In this document: positions 52,704 through 62,104 of the stretch, in pieces | Layout: each line of letters begins with the position of its first letter | Position numbering within the stretch: position 1 is the stretch's first letter | NCBI RefSeq assembly: GCF_004006175.1 | Contig: NZ_CP033219.1 | Coordinates: 3,782,001-3,846,000, forward strand | Direction of reading: 5' to 3' | Source of the DNA: Parasedimentitalea marina | GTDB taxonomy: Bacteria; Pseudomonadota; Alphaproteobacteria; Rhodobacterales; Rhodobacteraceae | DNA: 64,000 bases | Program-made: the position numbers and the translations under genes | Notes under the pieces: model-generated | Seen by the model: the letters and a program-made list of their open reading frames with translations, nothing else | Told to the model about the DNA's origin: nothing | Database searches by the model: none

Positions 52704-53422
52704 AGCTCCAGCTCCCTGGCCAATTGCGTCATCGCGGCATCAATACGTGCGCCTGTCGTGCCGCGAATGACAATATTGGCGCCAAATGTGCCGTCCTGCT
52801 GAAACGGGTAACAGCCGATGGACAGGTCATCATAGCTCTCTGCCAATGCGCCAAGTGTCGGGGCGATGTCGCCTTCGCCACGCAGCACCCGCAGTGTCTG
52901 CGACAACATCGGCTGCCCGCCGGTCAATGTCGGCAGTACCGAGGCCACCATGGCCTGAAACACCATCGGCACCCCGGCCATCACATGCACGTTGCCAAGG
53001 GTAAATCCCGGCGCAACCGAGACGGGGTTATCAATCAACGTCGCGCCGTCTGGGATACGCGCCATACGCAAACGCGCCTCGTTCAGCTCTTTACCGGTCT
53101 TCTCATAATGGGCGGCCAAAAGGGCCCGCGCGTCATCGCGAACATCAATTGGGGCCCCAAAGGCCTGCGAGATACAGTCAGCGGTTATGTCATCATGGGT
53201 CGGGCCGATACCGCCGCTGGTAAACACCTGGTCATAGCCAGCTGACAGCGCCTGAACTGCCGCGACAATCGCCGCGCTGTCATCGCTGACAATTCTGACT
53301 TCAGCCAGATTTATTCCGTGTTTGGTCAATTCGCCCGCCAGAAAATACATATTGGCATCACGTGTACGCCCCGAGAGGATCTCATCACCAATGACCAGCA
53401 TGGCAGCGGTAGGGTTTGGCAT
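52700..53422 (-). CDS. CinA-like molybdopterin-binding domain protein
   Basis: The product has 240 residues from the ATG at 53422, with GGAGTGAG ahead. A single MoCF-biosynthesis-type domain is present (AAMLVIGDEILSGRTRDANM, QVFTSGGIGPTHDDITADCI, VMAGVPMVFQAMVAS). It lacks the C-terminal nicotinamide-nucleotide deamidase domain of full CinA, as in many Alphaproteobacteria where it is a stand-alone competence/damage-inducible-type protein. Its role may be ADP-ribose or pyridine nucleotide hydrolysis. Confidence 0.92.
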   Translation of the reverse strand: MPNPTAAMLVIGDEILSGRTRDANMYFLAGELTKHGINLAEVRIVSDDSAAIVAAVQALSAGYDQVFTSGGIGPTHDDITADCISQAFGAPIDVRDDARALLAAHYEKTGKELNEARLRMARIPDGATLIDNPVSVAPGFTLGNVHVMAGVPMVFQAMVASVLPTLTGGQPMLSQTLRVLRGEGDIAPTLGALAESYDDLSIGCYPFQQDGTFGANIVIRGTTGARIDAAMTQLARELEL

Positions 53423-53494
53423 TGTCTCACTCCTTCGGCATTTTTTCCGCAAGATACGCCCCCCCGCCGCGAGGGCAAGCACGCAGTTCCGTTT

Positions 53495-54031
53495 TCAACT
53501 GTAACCGGCAGTGATCCGGTCAAACAAAGCGTCATCCTGCAGGCTTCGCGACAGGATCATCGCTCCTTCAAGTGCCGCAATCATGCAGGCGGCCTCGGTT
53601 TCGGCATCTTCAGGTTTTAGCCCCTTGGCCTGAAATACCTGCCCCAGCCAATGGATGTTTCGGTCAAAAAAGGCCCGGGTTTGACGTGCAACAGGATCGG
53701 GCAGACCGCGAATTTCAGCGCCAAATATACCGCAGAGGCACATTTGCCCGTCCTCTACCAGCGCTTGACGATAGCTGGCGGTGTAACGACGCAGCATTTC
53801 ATCCGGCCGCTCGGCTGTTGGCGCGCCCAGCGCCGCCAGGAACCGATTGGTATAGCGATCCGCCAACGCCGCTCCCAATACTTCCTTGTTGGCAAAGTGG
53901 TAATGCACACTGGCCGACTTGATACCGATTTCGGCAGCGATCTCGCGAAAAGAGAAACTGTTATAGCCACCCTGTCGCGCCATCCGTTCAGCGCTGTCCA
54001 GGATGCGGCTGGCGGTTTCTGAATAGGTCAT
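53495..54031 (-). CDS. TetR family transcriptional regulator
   Basis: The product has 178 residues. The N-terminal TetR helix-turn-helix (RILDSAERMARQGGYNSFSF, REIAAEIGIKSASVHYHFAN, KEVLGAALADRYT) is followed by a helical ligand domain with cysteines in DGQMCLCGIFGAEIRGLP. It belongs to the AcuR/NemR-like group that often senses reactive electrophiles. It faces an SDR gene divergently, with palindromes between. Confidence 0.93.
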   Translation of the reverse strand: MTYSETASRILDSAERMARQGGYNSFSFREIAAEIGIKSASVHYHFANKEVLGAALADRYTNRFLAALGAPTAERPDEMLRRYTASYRQALVEDGQMCLCGIFGAEIRGLPDPVARQTRAFFDRNIHWLGQVFQAKGLKPEDAETEAACMIAALEGAMILSRSLQDDALFDRITAGYS

Positions 54032-54051
54032 GCTGCCCTCTTTTTATCTAC

Positions 54052-54116
54052 CTACCTGCAGATAGGGGTTGACGGATCATCATGCAATCGCAATATGACT
54101 ACCTATCGATAGGTAG
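54052..54116. promoter_or_regulatory. TetR/SDR divergent promoter with two palindromes
   Basis: CTACCTATCGATAGGTAG (54099-54116) is a perfect 18-bp palindrome just before the SDR start; CTACCTGCAGATAG (54052-54065) is a related imperfect one nearer tetR. A TTGACG -35-like box at 54069 and an AATATG region at 54092 sit between, so the regulator would cover the start site. Confidence 0.7.
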
Positions 54117-54133
54117 GTAAAAGGAAGAACGTC

Positions 54134-54886
54134 ATGACTACGACAACACTCATCATCGGCGGCTCCAGCGGTATGGGGTTTGAAACCGCCCGACATCTGA
54201 CCGCCCAAGGCCAACACGTCACATTGGTCGGCCGATCAGCGGCAAAGCTGGACGCCGCCAAGGCTGAACTGGGTAATCTGGTGGAAACAGCCCAACTGGA
54301 CTTGCTCGATGCGCAGGCAACTGATGCCTTTGCCGCCGACCTTAAAACGAGCAAGCGCCATATCAGCCAATTGGTAAATGCCGCCGGCATTTTCGCCCCC
54401 AAACCGTTTCTTGACCATACGGGCGAGGATTTTGACGCCTACATGGGTTTGAACCGGGCGACCTTTTTCATCACTCAGGCCGTCGCCGAAAACATGAAGG
54501 CTCACGGTGGTGGCTCGATCGTCAACATTGGGTCAATGTGGGCGAAACAGGCGATCAAGGCGACACCGTCGTCGGCCTACTCCATGGCCAAGGCCGGGTT
54601 GCACGCGCTGACCCAGCATCTGGCAATGGAGTTGGGAGACCATGGCATTCGCGTCAACGCGGTCTCTCCTGCTGTTGTTGTCACCCCGATCTATGGCGCC
54701 TTCATTGACCCAGACCAGATAGAGGACACGCTGACCGGCGCCTTTGATGCCTTTCACCCCATTGGCCGGGTTGGCCGGCCAACAGATGTTGCTGCCACCG
54801 TGGTTCATTTGCTGTCGGATCAGGCTGCTTGGGTTACCGGTGCCATCTGGGATGTAGACGGCGGCGTCATGGCCGGCCGCAACTGA
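54134..54886 (+). CDS. Short-chain dehydrogenase/reductase
   Basis: This 250-residue Rossmann enzyme opens with [20 protein letters not shown] (the GxxxGxG cofactor motif) and has [13 protein letters not shown] (NAG-like). The catalytic Ser-Tyr-Lys set is [20 protein letters not shown] and MAKAG, ending in [17 protein letters not shown]. It reduces or oxidises an unknown carbonyl/alcohol. TetR control suggests a role against a toxic aldehyde or similar compound. RBS AAGGAAG. Confidence 0.93.
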   Translation: MTTTTLIIGGSSGMGFETARHLTAQGQHVTLVGRSAAKLDAAKAELGNLVETAQLDLLDAQATDAFAADLKTSKRHISQLVNAAGIFAPKPFLDHTGEDFDAYMGLNRATFFITQAVAENMKAHGGGSIVNIGSMWAKQAIKATPSSAYSMAKAGLHALTQHLAMELGDHGIRVNAVSPAVVVTPIYGAFIDPDQIEDTLTGAFDAFHPIGRVGRPTDVAATVVHLLSDQAAWVTGAIWDVDGGVMAGRN

Positions 54887-54924
54887 TGCTTTGACACCAG
54901 GCGGGGGTGCGCTAGGCAGGTGCC

Positions 54925-55626
54925 ATGAAATTTGCCACGCCCCTCATCCCCGCCACATTGATCCGCCGCTACAAACGGTTCCTGGCCGATTGCCTGTTAG
55001 ACGACGGCAGCGAAGTCACCGCGCATTGCGCCAATCCCGGCTCGATGATGGGGATGGCAGAGCCCGGGATTCGGATCTGGCTAGAGCCGAACGACGACCC
55101 CAAGAAAAAGCTGAACTACGGCTGGCGCCTGATCGAGCATAAGAACGGCCATTTCACCGGCGTCGACACCTCTGTCCCCAACCGGGCGCTGCGCACATCA
55201 CTAGACTCCCAGGGTATTGCCGAATTGGCTGCCTATGAAACCATTCGACCCGAGGTCAAATACGGCGAGAACAGCCGCATCGACTTTCTGCTCACTCAAC
55301 CGGGCCTGCCGGACTGCTACGTCGAAGTCAAAAGCGCCACCCTGTCGCGCCAGCCCGGGCTGGTTGAATTCCCCGACAGCGTCACCAAGCGCGGCACCAA
55401 GCACCTGGGCGAATTGGCCAATATGGCGCAACAGGGCCATAGGGCCGTGATGCTCTATCTGGTGCAACGCACCGATTGCCACCGCTTCCAACTGGCCGCC
55501 GACATTGACCCCACCTACGCGGCGGCCTTTGCCCAGGCTAGGGCCGCAGGTGTTGAAAGACTGATCTACACAACCAATATATCACCGGATGAGATTACCC
55601 TTGGCGCTGCCATTCCCGCAGCCTGA
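54925..55626 (+). CDS. sfsA: SfsA family DNA/RNA nuclease-like protein
   Basis: This 233-residue protein opens with MKFATPLIPATLIRRYKRFL and has the conserved CANPGSMMGM, VDTSVPNRAL, RIDFLLTQPGLPDCYVEVKS with its PD-ExK-like acidic residues, and VEFPDSVTKRGTKHLGELAN. SfsA was first linked to sugar fermentation; the fold is a nuclease-like one, and the real role is uncertain. It follows the SDR gene by 38 bp and precedes map. Confidence 0.95.
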   Translation: MKFATPLIPATLIRRYKRFLADCLLDDGSEVTAHCANPGSMMGMAEPGIRIWLEPNDDPKKKLNYGWRLIEHKNGHFTGVDTSVPNRALRTSLDSQGIAELAAYETIRPEVKYGENSRIDFLLTQPGLPDCYVEVKSATLSRQPGLVEFPDSVTKRGTKHLGELANMAQQGHRAVMLYLVQRTDCHRFQLAADIDPTYAAAFAQARAAGVERLIYTTNISPDEITLGAAIPAA

Positions 55627-55710
55627 CAGATGTCGTATCACAGGCTATGGCCCTTTGGCGCCAATACCCCTAGAAAGCAGTCTAAGACTGCAGCGATGGA
55701 GCCCATCTAG

Positions 55711-56520
55711 ATGAGAAATAACGATGGCCGGACGACCAAGGACGGCATTCGCATTTACCAACAGGCCGACTATGCCGGCATGCATGTGGCCGGGGAATTG
55801 GCCGCCCGCATTCTCGACGATATTACGGCGCATATTTTTGTTGGCCAAACCACTGGCGCGATCGACGGCTTGATCACAAAAATGGTCGAAGATGCTGGCG
55901 CCACGTCGGCCACCATCGGTTACAAGGGCTATCAGCACGCCAGCTGCATCTCGGTGAACCACGTGGTTTGCCATGGCATCCCCGGCGACAAAAAGCTGAA
56001 GGATGGCGATATCCTCAACATCGACGTCACTGTGATTGTCGATGGGTGGTTCGGCGACACCAGCCGGATGTTTGTGGCAGGCAAACTCCCCCTCAAAGCA
56101 AAGCGCCTGATCCAGGTCACCCATGACTCGCTGATGAAGGGCATCGAGGCAGTGAAGCCCGGCAATACCTTTGGCGACATCGGTCATGCCATTCAGGCCT
56201 ATGCTGAAAGCCAACGGATGAGCGTGGTCCGCGATTTCTGTGGCCACGGGTTGGGTCTGGTCTTTCACGCACCACCCAACGTGTTGCACTACGGTCGCCC
56301 CGGCACCGGCCCCACACTTGAAGAAGGCATGTTCTTCACCATCGAGCCGATGATCAACCTGGGCCGCCCCGAGACCAAGATCCTGGCCGATGACTGGACC
56401 GCCGTGACGCGTGACAAATCCCTGTCGGCCCAGTTCGAACACTCAATTGGAGTGACGGCCGACGGCTGCGAGGTTTTCACCCTGTCACCCGGTGATAAAT
56501 TTCACCCAACATACGGCTGA
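55711..56520 (+). CDS. map: Methionine aminopeptidase, type I
   Basis: The product has 269 residues; GGAG lies 9 nt before the ATG. Metal and substrate residues are visible in SCISVNHVVCHGIPGDKKLK (His), NIDVTVIVDGWFGDTSRMFV (Asp pair), CGHGLGLVFHAPPNV (His), FTIEPMINLGRPETK (Glu) and QFEHSIGVTADGCEV (Glu). It removes the initiator methionine from nascent proteins in the cytoplasm. It is the third gene of the SDR-sfsA-map run, though an 84-bp gap may hold its own promoter. Confidence 0.96.
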   Translation: MRNNDGRTTKDGIRIYQQADYAGMHVAGELAARILDDITAHIFVGQTTGAIDGLITKMVEDAGATSATIGYKGYQHASCISVNHVVCHGIPGDKKLKDGDILNIDVTVIVDGWFGDTSRMFVAGKLPLKAKRLIQVTHDSLMKGIEAVKPGNTFGDIGHAIQAYAESQRMSVVRDFCGHGLGLVFHAPPNVLHYGRPGTGPTLEEGMFFTIEPMINLGRPETKILADDWTAVTRDKSLSAQFEHSIGVTADGCEVFTLSPGDKFHPTYG

Positions 56521-56678
56521 TTTCTCACAATTCGACTGCCACATCGCCTGACAGGGACCGGGCGATGTGGACCAGGCCATGTGGACCAGGCGGCCAATAA
56601 CTCCCGCACCAACTCCCAATATTTGACGAAACCTGCAAATACTCTAAGCTGAGCCTTGTTTTAACAAGGTGATTTGTC

Positions 56679-57353
56679 ATGAGTATTAAAGCCGCCATAA
56701 CCGCGTTGGCGCTGCTGGGCTTCGCGCCCGCAGCACAGTCCCAGGACGCCAGCTTCTCCTTCAATCTGTTCAGTTACGAAGGGGCCTATCTCAATCGGAT
56801 TTTTCGGTTTAATGCGGATTACACCGCCAAATACAACATCCCGATTGACGTACCCTTTGCCTTGCAGATCCCGGTCCGCTCGGATGTCGAGCTGATCGCC
56901 GACGGTCGCCCCAGCGGTGGCATTGTCAAATTCACTTTCGCCACCAAAGACCCATCCGGACGAAAATTCATCGAGAACTTCCATGTGATCGATGCAAGCT
57001 TTCCAATCCCCCAGGGCAGCAGTGACCCAATGCCCATCCGACTGCAAAGCGCCGCCAAGGCCCTGACACAATCGGCCTATCCTTCGGCGGTCCAGGGTTT
57101 CACAGATGCCAAAATCATCAGCACCCTTGAGATTGCCGTCAACGGCATGCGCGCGGTTGAACTTCTGGGCACCTACACCGACCCATCCAACGGTCCAATG
57201 GTGCTACAACTGGTTGCCATTCCCCATCCGGACCGCGCCGAAAGCTACTTCATCCTGCACAACATCAACCGCACTTTGGTGCCGATGAGTGGCCCCGAGC
57301 AATTGCCCGAAACCTTAGGGGGGCGCGTATTGGATAGCTTCACCTATGAATAG
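56679..57353 (+). CDS. Hypothetical exported protein
   Basis: The product has 224 residues; AAGGTGA lies before the ATG. A signal peptide (MSIKAAITALALLGFAPAAQ, cleaved near AQSQDA) is followed by a single predicted beta-rich periplasmic domain (FSFNLFSYEGAYLNRIFRFN, VNGMRAVELLGTYTDPSNGP). No cysteines and no recognised motif are present. Similar orphan proteins are common in roseobacters, but I cannot name a family. It is alone; a dispersed repeat follows its stop. Confidence 0.72.
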   Translation: MSIKAAITALALLGFAPAAQSQDASFSFNLFSYEGAYLNRIFRFNADYTAKYNIPIDVPFALQIPVRSDVELIADGRPSGGIVKFTFATKDPSGRKFIENFHVIDASFPIPQGSSDPMPIRLQSAAKALTQSAYPSAVQGFTDAKIISTLEIAVNGMRAVELLGTYTDPSNGPMVLQLVAIPHPDRAESYFILHNINRTLVPMSGPEQLPETLGGRVLDSFTYE

Positions 57354-57383
57354 CCCTTGCGTCACAGCCTGATCTCAATCCCT

Positions 57384-57452
57384 TTCATCTGGCCATAAAT
57401 ATCCCAGGGGGTGAATTGCCGCCCCAGCGGCAAGAGGGGGGCAGCGCCCCCC
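57384..57452 (+). repeat. Dispersed box-plus-hairpin repeat, copy 3
   Basis: CATCTGGCCATAAATATCC (57386-57404) followed by CAGGGGGTG, then GGGGGGC-AGC-GCCCCCC (57436-57452). It lies in the gap between the hypothetical gene and the convergent HAD gene. It matches copies 1 and 2 in both order and spacing of parts. Confidence 0.72.
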
Positions 57453-57454
57453 AA

Positions 57455-58132
57455 CTACGCCCCGGCGTCACTCAACCCAATCAGCCCCGGCACTTGATGC
57501 ATGGCGCCAAACACTTCGGCGCCCTGTTCTAGCAGCTTTGCTCCGGTCCCTTCGGGCGCATATCCCAGGCAGCGCATACCGGCCCGCGACGCCGCCCGCG
57601 CCCCGGTTGCACTGTCCTCAATCACCAAACAGTCCCGCGCCTGAACGTCAAAATGGCTGGCCGCCGCCAGAAACAGCCCCGGTTCGGGCTTGGCAACCCC
57701 CAGCGTATGCGCCGAAAATATCGCGTTAGGGTGAAAGCGCTGCCACAGACCACTCGGACCCAGTGTGATCCGCATCTTCTCCTCGCTGCCATTCGAGGCC
57801 ACACAAACCGGAATGCCCCGCGTGTCCAGCATAGCAAGAAGCCCAGGAATACCGTCAACCAGCGGCACGCCCTGCTTCAGTCTGGTGTAAATCTCCTGAT
57901 ACACATCAGCGACCCAGTCCGCGGGCAGATCTGCCTCCATGTCCCGCGCCTTGGCCATCACACCTTTCATAGTGCCGCCAACAAACAACTCCATACACTC
58001 CGCAAGGGTCAACTGCAGACCATAGCGCGTCAGATTGGCCACCAGCACTTCGTTTGACGCGACCTCACTATCGACCAGAACGCCGTCACAATCAAAAATC
58101 ACCAGTTTGGGGGTAGGGAAAGTCGTTGGCAT
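57455..58132 (-). CDS. HAD family hydrolase (phosphatase/phosphonatase-like)
   Basis: The product has 225 residues. Motif I is VIFDCDGVLVDSEVASNEVL (Asp nucleophile), motif II around CVASNGSEEKMRITLGPSGL, motif III Lys in THTLGVAKPEPGLFLAAA-like HTLGVAKPEPGLF, and motif IV CLVIEDSATGARAASRAGMR. It has a helical cap and probably dephosphorylates a small sugar phosphate. It is the last of the rsmD-side minus genes, 55 bp from rsmD. Confidence 0.93.
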   Translation of the reverse strand: MPTTFPTPKLVIFDCDGVLVDSEVASNEVLVANLTRYGLQLTLAECMELFVGGTMKGVMAKARDMEADLPADWVADVYQEIYTRLKQGVPLVDGIPGLLAMLDTRGIPVCVASNGSEEKMRITLGPSGLWQRFHPNAIFSAHTLGVAKPEPGLFLAAASHFDVQARDCLVIEDSATGARAASRAGMRCLGYAPEGTGAKLLEQGAEVFGAMHQVPGLIGLSDAGA

Positions 58133-58187
58133 TCATCGAAATCCTATTTTAATACAAAACAACACCGCGCAGAGGGCCAAGTTCGCT

Positions 58188-58742
58188 CTAAATATCCCGC
58201 CACATCAGGGTGATATGGGTGTCACCATACTTACGACTGTCGCGTAATTGATAGCCCTCTGGCGCGGCCATCGGGGTGCTTTCTTCCCAGACCACCAATG
58301 CCTCGTCATCGATCCAGCCCGCATCGGCAGCCACCTCCAGGGCTTTTTCGCCCAGGCCTTTGCCATAAGGCGGATCCAGAAAAATCAAATCATACGGCGC
58401 ATCCGGATTGCGGGGCAGCTTCAGCGCGTCCCGCTTGATCAAACTGGTGCTATCCTTACTACCCGTGATGTCGATATTCTTGCGGATCAGGCCCGATGAC
58501 ACCCGCCCATCATCAACGAAGCTCACCCAGGAGGCCCCCCTTGACAGCGCCTCCAACCCCAACGCTCCGGTGCCAGCAAACAGGTCCAAAACCCGTGCAC
58601 CCGGAATGACCCCGGTATTGTTCAAAACATTGAACAGACTTTCGCGCACCCGGTCGGTCGTGGGGCGCAAATGTGCGCCTGCGTCGCCCTTGCCCACAGC
58701 GGCAAGGGCACGACCGCGAAAATCTCCGGCGATGATCCTCAT
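58188..58742 (-). CDS. rsmD: 16S rRNA (guanine966-N2)-methyltransferase
   Basis: This 184-residue SAM methyltransferase opens with MRIIAGDFRGRALAAV and has RPTTDRVRESLFNVLNNTGV, VLDLFAGTGALGLEALSRGA for SAM, and DLIFLDPPYGKGLGEKALEV with the DPPY catalytic motif. It methylates G966 of 16S rRNA during 30S assembly. The start overlaps the stop of the flavoprotein gene in ATGA (58739-58742). Confidence 0.96.
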   Translation of the reverse strand: MRIIAGDFRGRALAAVGKGDAGAHLRPTTDRVRESLFNVLNNTGVIPGARVLDLFAGTGALGLEALSRGASWVSFVDDGRVSSGLIRKNIDITGSKDSTSLIKRDALKLPRNPDAPYDLIFLDPPYGKGLGEKALEVAADAGWIDDEALVVWEESTPMAAPEGYQLRDSRKYGDTHITLMWRDI

Positions 58743-59950
58743 GCTTTCAGCAGGGACTTCAGGTCAGTGTCGGGATTTGCTGCGACCAAGGGATCACATG
58801 TTTTACCCATATCGATCAACCGCTTGCCCACCATATAGGCGCGCGGATCATTCATCGCGTCCACCGCCAGCAACTGGTCATCCCTGAAATACCAGAACGA
58901 CACCGATGCGCCTGCACCGGGACGGGTGACCACATGGGTATAGCCGGTGTTCAGTCCGGCGATCTGCAGCTTAACGTCATACTGGTCAGACCAGAACCAC
59001 GGCTTGGCTGCGTATTCTTTACCTGTCCCCATGATGTTCTGCGCCACGATCTCAGACTGATCGATGGCGTTGGGCACGCTTTCCAGCCGAATGCGCCCGC
59101 CCTGATAGGGAAACGAGGCACAATCGCCGGCCGCCCAGATCGAGGCATCCGAAGTTCGCCCCTGTGCATCCGTTTCGATCCCGTTGTTCAGCGTCACACC
59201 AGCCATTTCGGCCAGCTGCGTAGCGGGCGTAATACCAACACCTACAACGACAAAATCCAACTCCAGCGTAGACCCATCGCTCAGCACCGCACCGGTGACT
59301 TTGCCGTCCTTGCCCAGTAAGCGCTCCAGCCCAACGCCTTCGCGGATGTCGACCCCATGGGCGCCATGCAGGTTGCGGAAATAATCTGATGTTTCGGGGG
59401 CTGCGACCCGTTGCAAAATTCGGTCTCCCATTTCGACCAGCACCACGTTCACACCGCGCTTGGCGCACACTGCTGCGGCCTCTAGCCCGATATAGCCGCC
59501 ACCAACGATCAGCGTGCGGGCGCCTTCGGTCACCGACGGTGCCATCGCGTCCACGTCACCCAGCCCACGCACCACAAACACGCCGTCCAGATCCCCCCCA
59601 ATCGCCGCAGGCAGGCGGCGCGGATCTGATCCGGTGGTCAGTGCCAGATGATCATAGGCAATCACTTCGTCACCAATGCTGACTGTCTTGGCAGTCGCAT
59701 CAATAGCTGTGACCGGTTGGCCCAGTTTCAGCGTGATATTGTTATCGGCATAAAAGCTCTCGGGCCGCAAAAACAACCGCTCCAGCGCCATGTCCCCCAA
59801 CAGATAGGCCTTTGACAACGGCGGGCGCTGATAAGGCAATGCAGTCTCGGCCCCAATCAGAGTGATCTCGCCGTCAAACCCGTCTTTGCGCAGCTTGGCA
59901 ACCAGCGAAGAACCCGCCTGCCCTGCTCCTATCACAACGATGTGGCTCAT
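58739..59950 (-). CDS. FAD-dependent NAD(P)-disulfide-type oxidoreductase (ferredoxin reductase-like)
   Basis: The product has 403 residues. It has FAD binding IVVIGAGQAGSSLVAKLRKD, GAETALPYQRPPLSKAYLLG (the rubredoxin/putidaredoxin reductase signature), NAD binding TLIVGGGYIGLEAAAVCAKR and WAAGDCASFPYQGGRIRLES. A C-terminal reductase-type domain follows (WFWSDQYDVKLQIAGLNTGY). It likely moves electrons from NAD(P)H to a ferredoxin or rubredoxin for an oxygenase not found nearby. It is coupled to rsmD, an unusual partner. Confidence 0.93.
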   Translation of the reverse strand: MSHIVVIGAGQAGSSLVAKLRKDGFDGEITLIGAETALPYQRPPLSKAYLLGDMALERLFLRPESFYADNNITLKLGQPVTAIDATAKTVSIGDEVIAYDHLALTTGSDPRRLPAAIGGDLDGVFVVRGLGDVDAMAPSVTEGARTLIVGGGYIGLEAAAVCAKRGVNVVLVEMGDRILQRVAAPETSDYFRNLHGAHGVDIREGVGLERLLGKDGKVTGAVLSDGSTLELDFVVVGVGITPATQLAEMAGVTLNNGIETDAQGRTSDASIWAAGDCASFPYQGGRIRLESVPNAIDQSEIVAQNIMGTGKEYAAKPWFWSDQYDVKLQIAGLNTGYTHVVTRPGAGASVSFWYFRDDQLLAVDAMNDPRAYMVGKRLIDMGKTCDPLVAANPDTDLKSLLKA

Positions 59951-60044
59951 GTTGCCCTTGCCTCCGTGTTCTGTTGTTATCCCGGTTCAGCCGGACCCTA
60001 TATGCGGGTCCATCCAAAACGCAAACATAAGTGACGAGGCGCAG

Positions 60045-60533
60045 ATGATTTCAGTAGGCGAAAAGCTACCAAAGGCCACATTGGTGCAGATGGGAGCCCA
60101 TGGTCCGGAGCCGATTTCCATTGCCGACAAGACCAAGGGCCGCACTGTAGCGATCTTTGCGGTCCCGGGTGCCTATACCCCAACCTGCAGTGCCGCCCAT
60201 GTCCCCAGCTTTATCCGCACCAAGGACCAGTTCATCGCCAAAGGCGTCGACGAGATCATCTGCATTTCGGTCAATGATCCCTTTGTGATGGCCGCCTGGG
60301 GCAAAGAAACTGGCGCTTCCCAAGCCGGTATCACCATGCTGGCCGATGCCGACTGCAGCCTGACCGAGGCCATGGGCATGCGTTTTGATGCCGCCGCCGC
60401 CGGGCTGCTTGCCCGCTCGATCCGCTATGCGATGCTGGTCGAAAATGGTGAAGTGAAGATCCTGCAGATGGAACAAGGTCCCGGCGTCTGCGAATTGACC
60501 GCCGGCGAAGGCCTGCTAGAGGCAATGGTCTGA
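60045..60533 (+). CDS. Peroxiredoxin, Prx5 type
   Basis: The product has 162 residues from the ATG at 60045; the longer frame starts within the flavoprotein gene on the other strand. The peroxidatic cysteine is in VPGAYTPTCSAAHVPSFIRT, with the supporting arginine in a SIRYAMLVENGEVKILQMEQ segment; a second cysteine lies at GVCELTAGEGLL and a third in DADCSLTEAM. It reduces hydrogen and alkyl peroxides with thiol donors such as glutathione or thioredoxin. It is divergent from the flavoprotein gene. Confidence 0.94.
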   Translation: MISVGEKLPKATLVQMGAHGPEPISIADKTKGRTVAIFAVPGAYTPTCSAAHVPSFIRTKDQFIAKGVDEIICISVNDPFVMAAWGKETGASQAGITMLADADCSLTEAMGMRFDAAAAGLLARSIRYAMLVENGEVKILQMEQGPGVCELTAGEGLLEAMV

Positions 60534-60551
60534 TCATTGCCCAAACACACC

Positions 60552-60578
60552 AAAGCCCCGGCGGGTCCGGGGCTTTTT
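60552..60578. terminator. Bidirectional terminator between prx and phhB
   Basis: AAAGCCCCGG-CGGGT-CCGGGGCTTT is a 10-bp stem with TTTTT on the plus side, located between the convergent stops at 60533 and 60582. Confidence 0.92.
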
Positions 60579-60581
60579 ATC

Positions 60582-60875
60582 TTAGACCAGGCTGTCAAAC
60601 TTTCGCGCCAATTTGGCATCCTGCGAACTAACCCCGCCCACGTCATGGGTCGTCAGTACCACTGTCACCTTGTTGTAAATGTTACTCCACTCGGGATGGT
60701 GGTTCCATTTCTCTGCCCAGATCGCGGCCCGGGTCATCCAGCCAAAAGCGTCAACAAACGTGTTAAACTTATAGGTTTTGATGATCGCATCACGATCCCC
60801 AAGCAAGGTCCACCCTGTTTGGAACAATGGGTCCAACAATGGCCCCCGGGTTGCGTCTGACAGTTTCTCGGTCAT
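60582..60875 (-). CDS. phhB: 4a-hydroxytetrahydrobiopterin dehydratase
   Basis: This 97-residue pterin-4a-carbinolamine dehydratase fold protein has [20 protein letters not shown], the [20 protein letters not shown] stretch with the active-site histidines, and the [17 protein letters not shown] end. It regenerates pterin after phenylalanine hydroxylase, although no phhA gene is in the window. In bacteria without phhA it may aid folate or molybdopterin metabolism. The start overlaps the upstream gene's stop (60872-60875). Confidence 0.95.
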   Translation of the reverse strand: MTEKLSDATRGPLLDPLFQTGWTLLGDRDAIIKTYKFNTFVDAFGWMTRAAIWAEKWNHHPEWSNIYNKVTVVLTTHDVGGVSSQDAKLARKFDSLV

Positions 60876-62059
60876 TGCTGTTCCTCCACCTCTAGCTTTT
60901 TGAACGGCCCATAGTCGGTCAGGATCTCAATCTCTTCTTCAATCGCCAAACGTTCCGCTTCCAGATACCGGGCCACTGCATCAGCAAAGCCGGGATCCCC
61001 CAGCCAATGCAAGGAATGTGTCTGCGTCGGCAAATATCCGCGCGCCAGCTTGTGCTCGCCCTGAGCGCCAGCCTCGATCCGCGCCAACCCCATCGAGATT
61101 GCCAGATCCATAGCCTGATAGTAGCACAGTTCGAAATGAAGGCAGGGATGGTGCTCACTGCATCCCCAATATCGGCCATAAAGCGTGTCACGGCCAATGA
61201 AATTCAGCGCACCGGCCACATAATCTCCGTCCCGCCGCGCCAGAATCAGTGCCATGTCATCTGCCATGGTGTCTTGTGCAATGTCGAAGAAGCTGCGGGA
61301 TAAATAGGGCGACCCCCATTTGCGCGCGCCGGTATCCTGATAGAAGGTCCAGAATGCATCCCAATGTTCAGGCCGCAGGTCAGCGCCACTGAACACCTCG
61401 ATTTCACCGCCGAACCCCTGCGCCTGAGCCCGCTCTTTGCGGATATTCTTGCGTTTTCGCGACGACAGGCTGGCTAGGAAGTCGTCAAATTTGTGATAAC
61501 CCTGATTGAGCCAGTGAAACTGCTGCGTCAGGCGCGGCATCAGTCCCATTTGCGCACCCGCCCTGGCCTCTTCGTCGGTGCAGAATGTCACATGCAGCGA
61601 GGACAGTTTGTTATTTGCGGCCAGTTGCACTGCCCCTTGCACCAGCGCCGAATGACCAACACCTTCGAACCCGGGGCGCACCAGCAATCGCCGACCTGTG
61701 ACCGGCGTAAAGGGCACTGCCATTTGCAATTTCGGGTAATATCGCCCACCTGCCTGTTCAAAGGCATGCGCCCAGTTGTGGTCGAAAATATACTCGCCCT
61801 GACTGTGCGACTTGGCATACATCGGCGCGCAACCGATCAGTTGTCCGTCCAGATAAGCCGTTAGATACTGCGGTTGCCACCCGGTGCCACGACCCACCGA
61901 CCCGCTGTCTTCCAGTGCGCAGAGAAACCGGTAGGTGGTGAAGGGATCGTTGGGGCGGCCCCCGTCCGCTGCCTCGGGGCAAGCACATGCGTCCCACTCA
62001 TCTGCGCCTATCTGTGCCAGTGAGCCTAGTAATTGAATTTCAATTTGCGCTTGATCCAT
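60872..62059 (-). CDS. GNAT-fold peptidoglycan biosynthesis/recognition-like protein (PF04339 type)
   Basis: The product has 395 residues from the ATG at 62059, with AGGGGGA ahead. FemAB-like double GNAT fold: [60 protein letters not shown] with its basic run, and [20 protein letters not shown], a strongly conserved stretch in this family. Annotated as peptidoglycan-linked by analogy; enzymatic role is untested. It is in the minus operon ridA-gdpd-this-phhB. Confidence 0.9.
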   Translation of the reverse strand: MDQAQIEIQLLGSLAQIGADEWDACACPEAADGGRPNDPFTTYRFLCALEDSGSVGRGTGWQPQYLTAYLDGQLIGCAPMYAKSHSQGEYIFDHNWAHAFEQAGGRYYPKLQMAVPFTPVTGRRLLVRPGFEGVGHSALVQGAVQLAANNKLSSLHVTFCTDEEARAGAQMGLMPRLTQQFHWLNQGYHKFDDFLASLSSRKRKNIRKERAQAQGFGGEIEVFSGADLRPEHWDAFWTFYQDTGARKWGSPYLSRSFFDIAQDTMADDMALILARRDGDYVAGALNFIGRDTLYGRYWGCSEHHPCLHFELCYYQAMDLAISMGLARIEAGAQGEHKLARGYLPTQTHSLHWLGDPGFADAVARYLEAERLAIEEEIEILTDYGPFKKLEVEEQQ

Positions 62060-62104
62060 AGATCCCCCTTGCCCCTGCAATACTTGGGCAGAGACACCCG
62101 GCTA

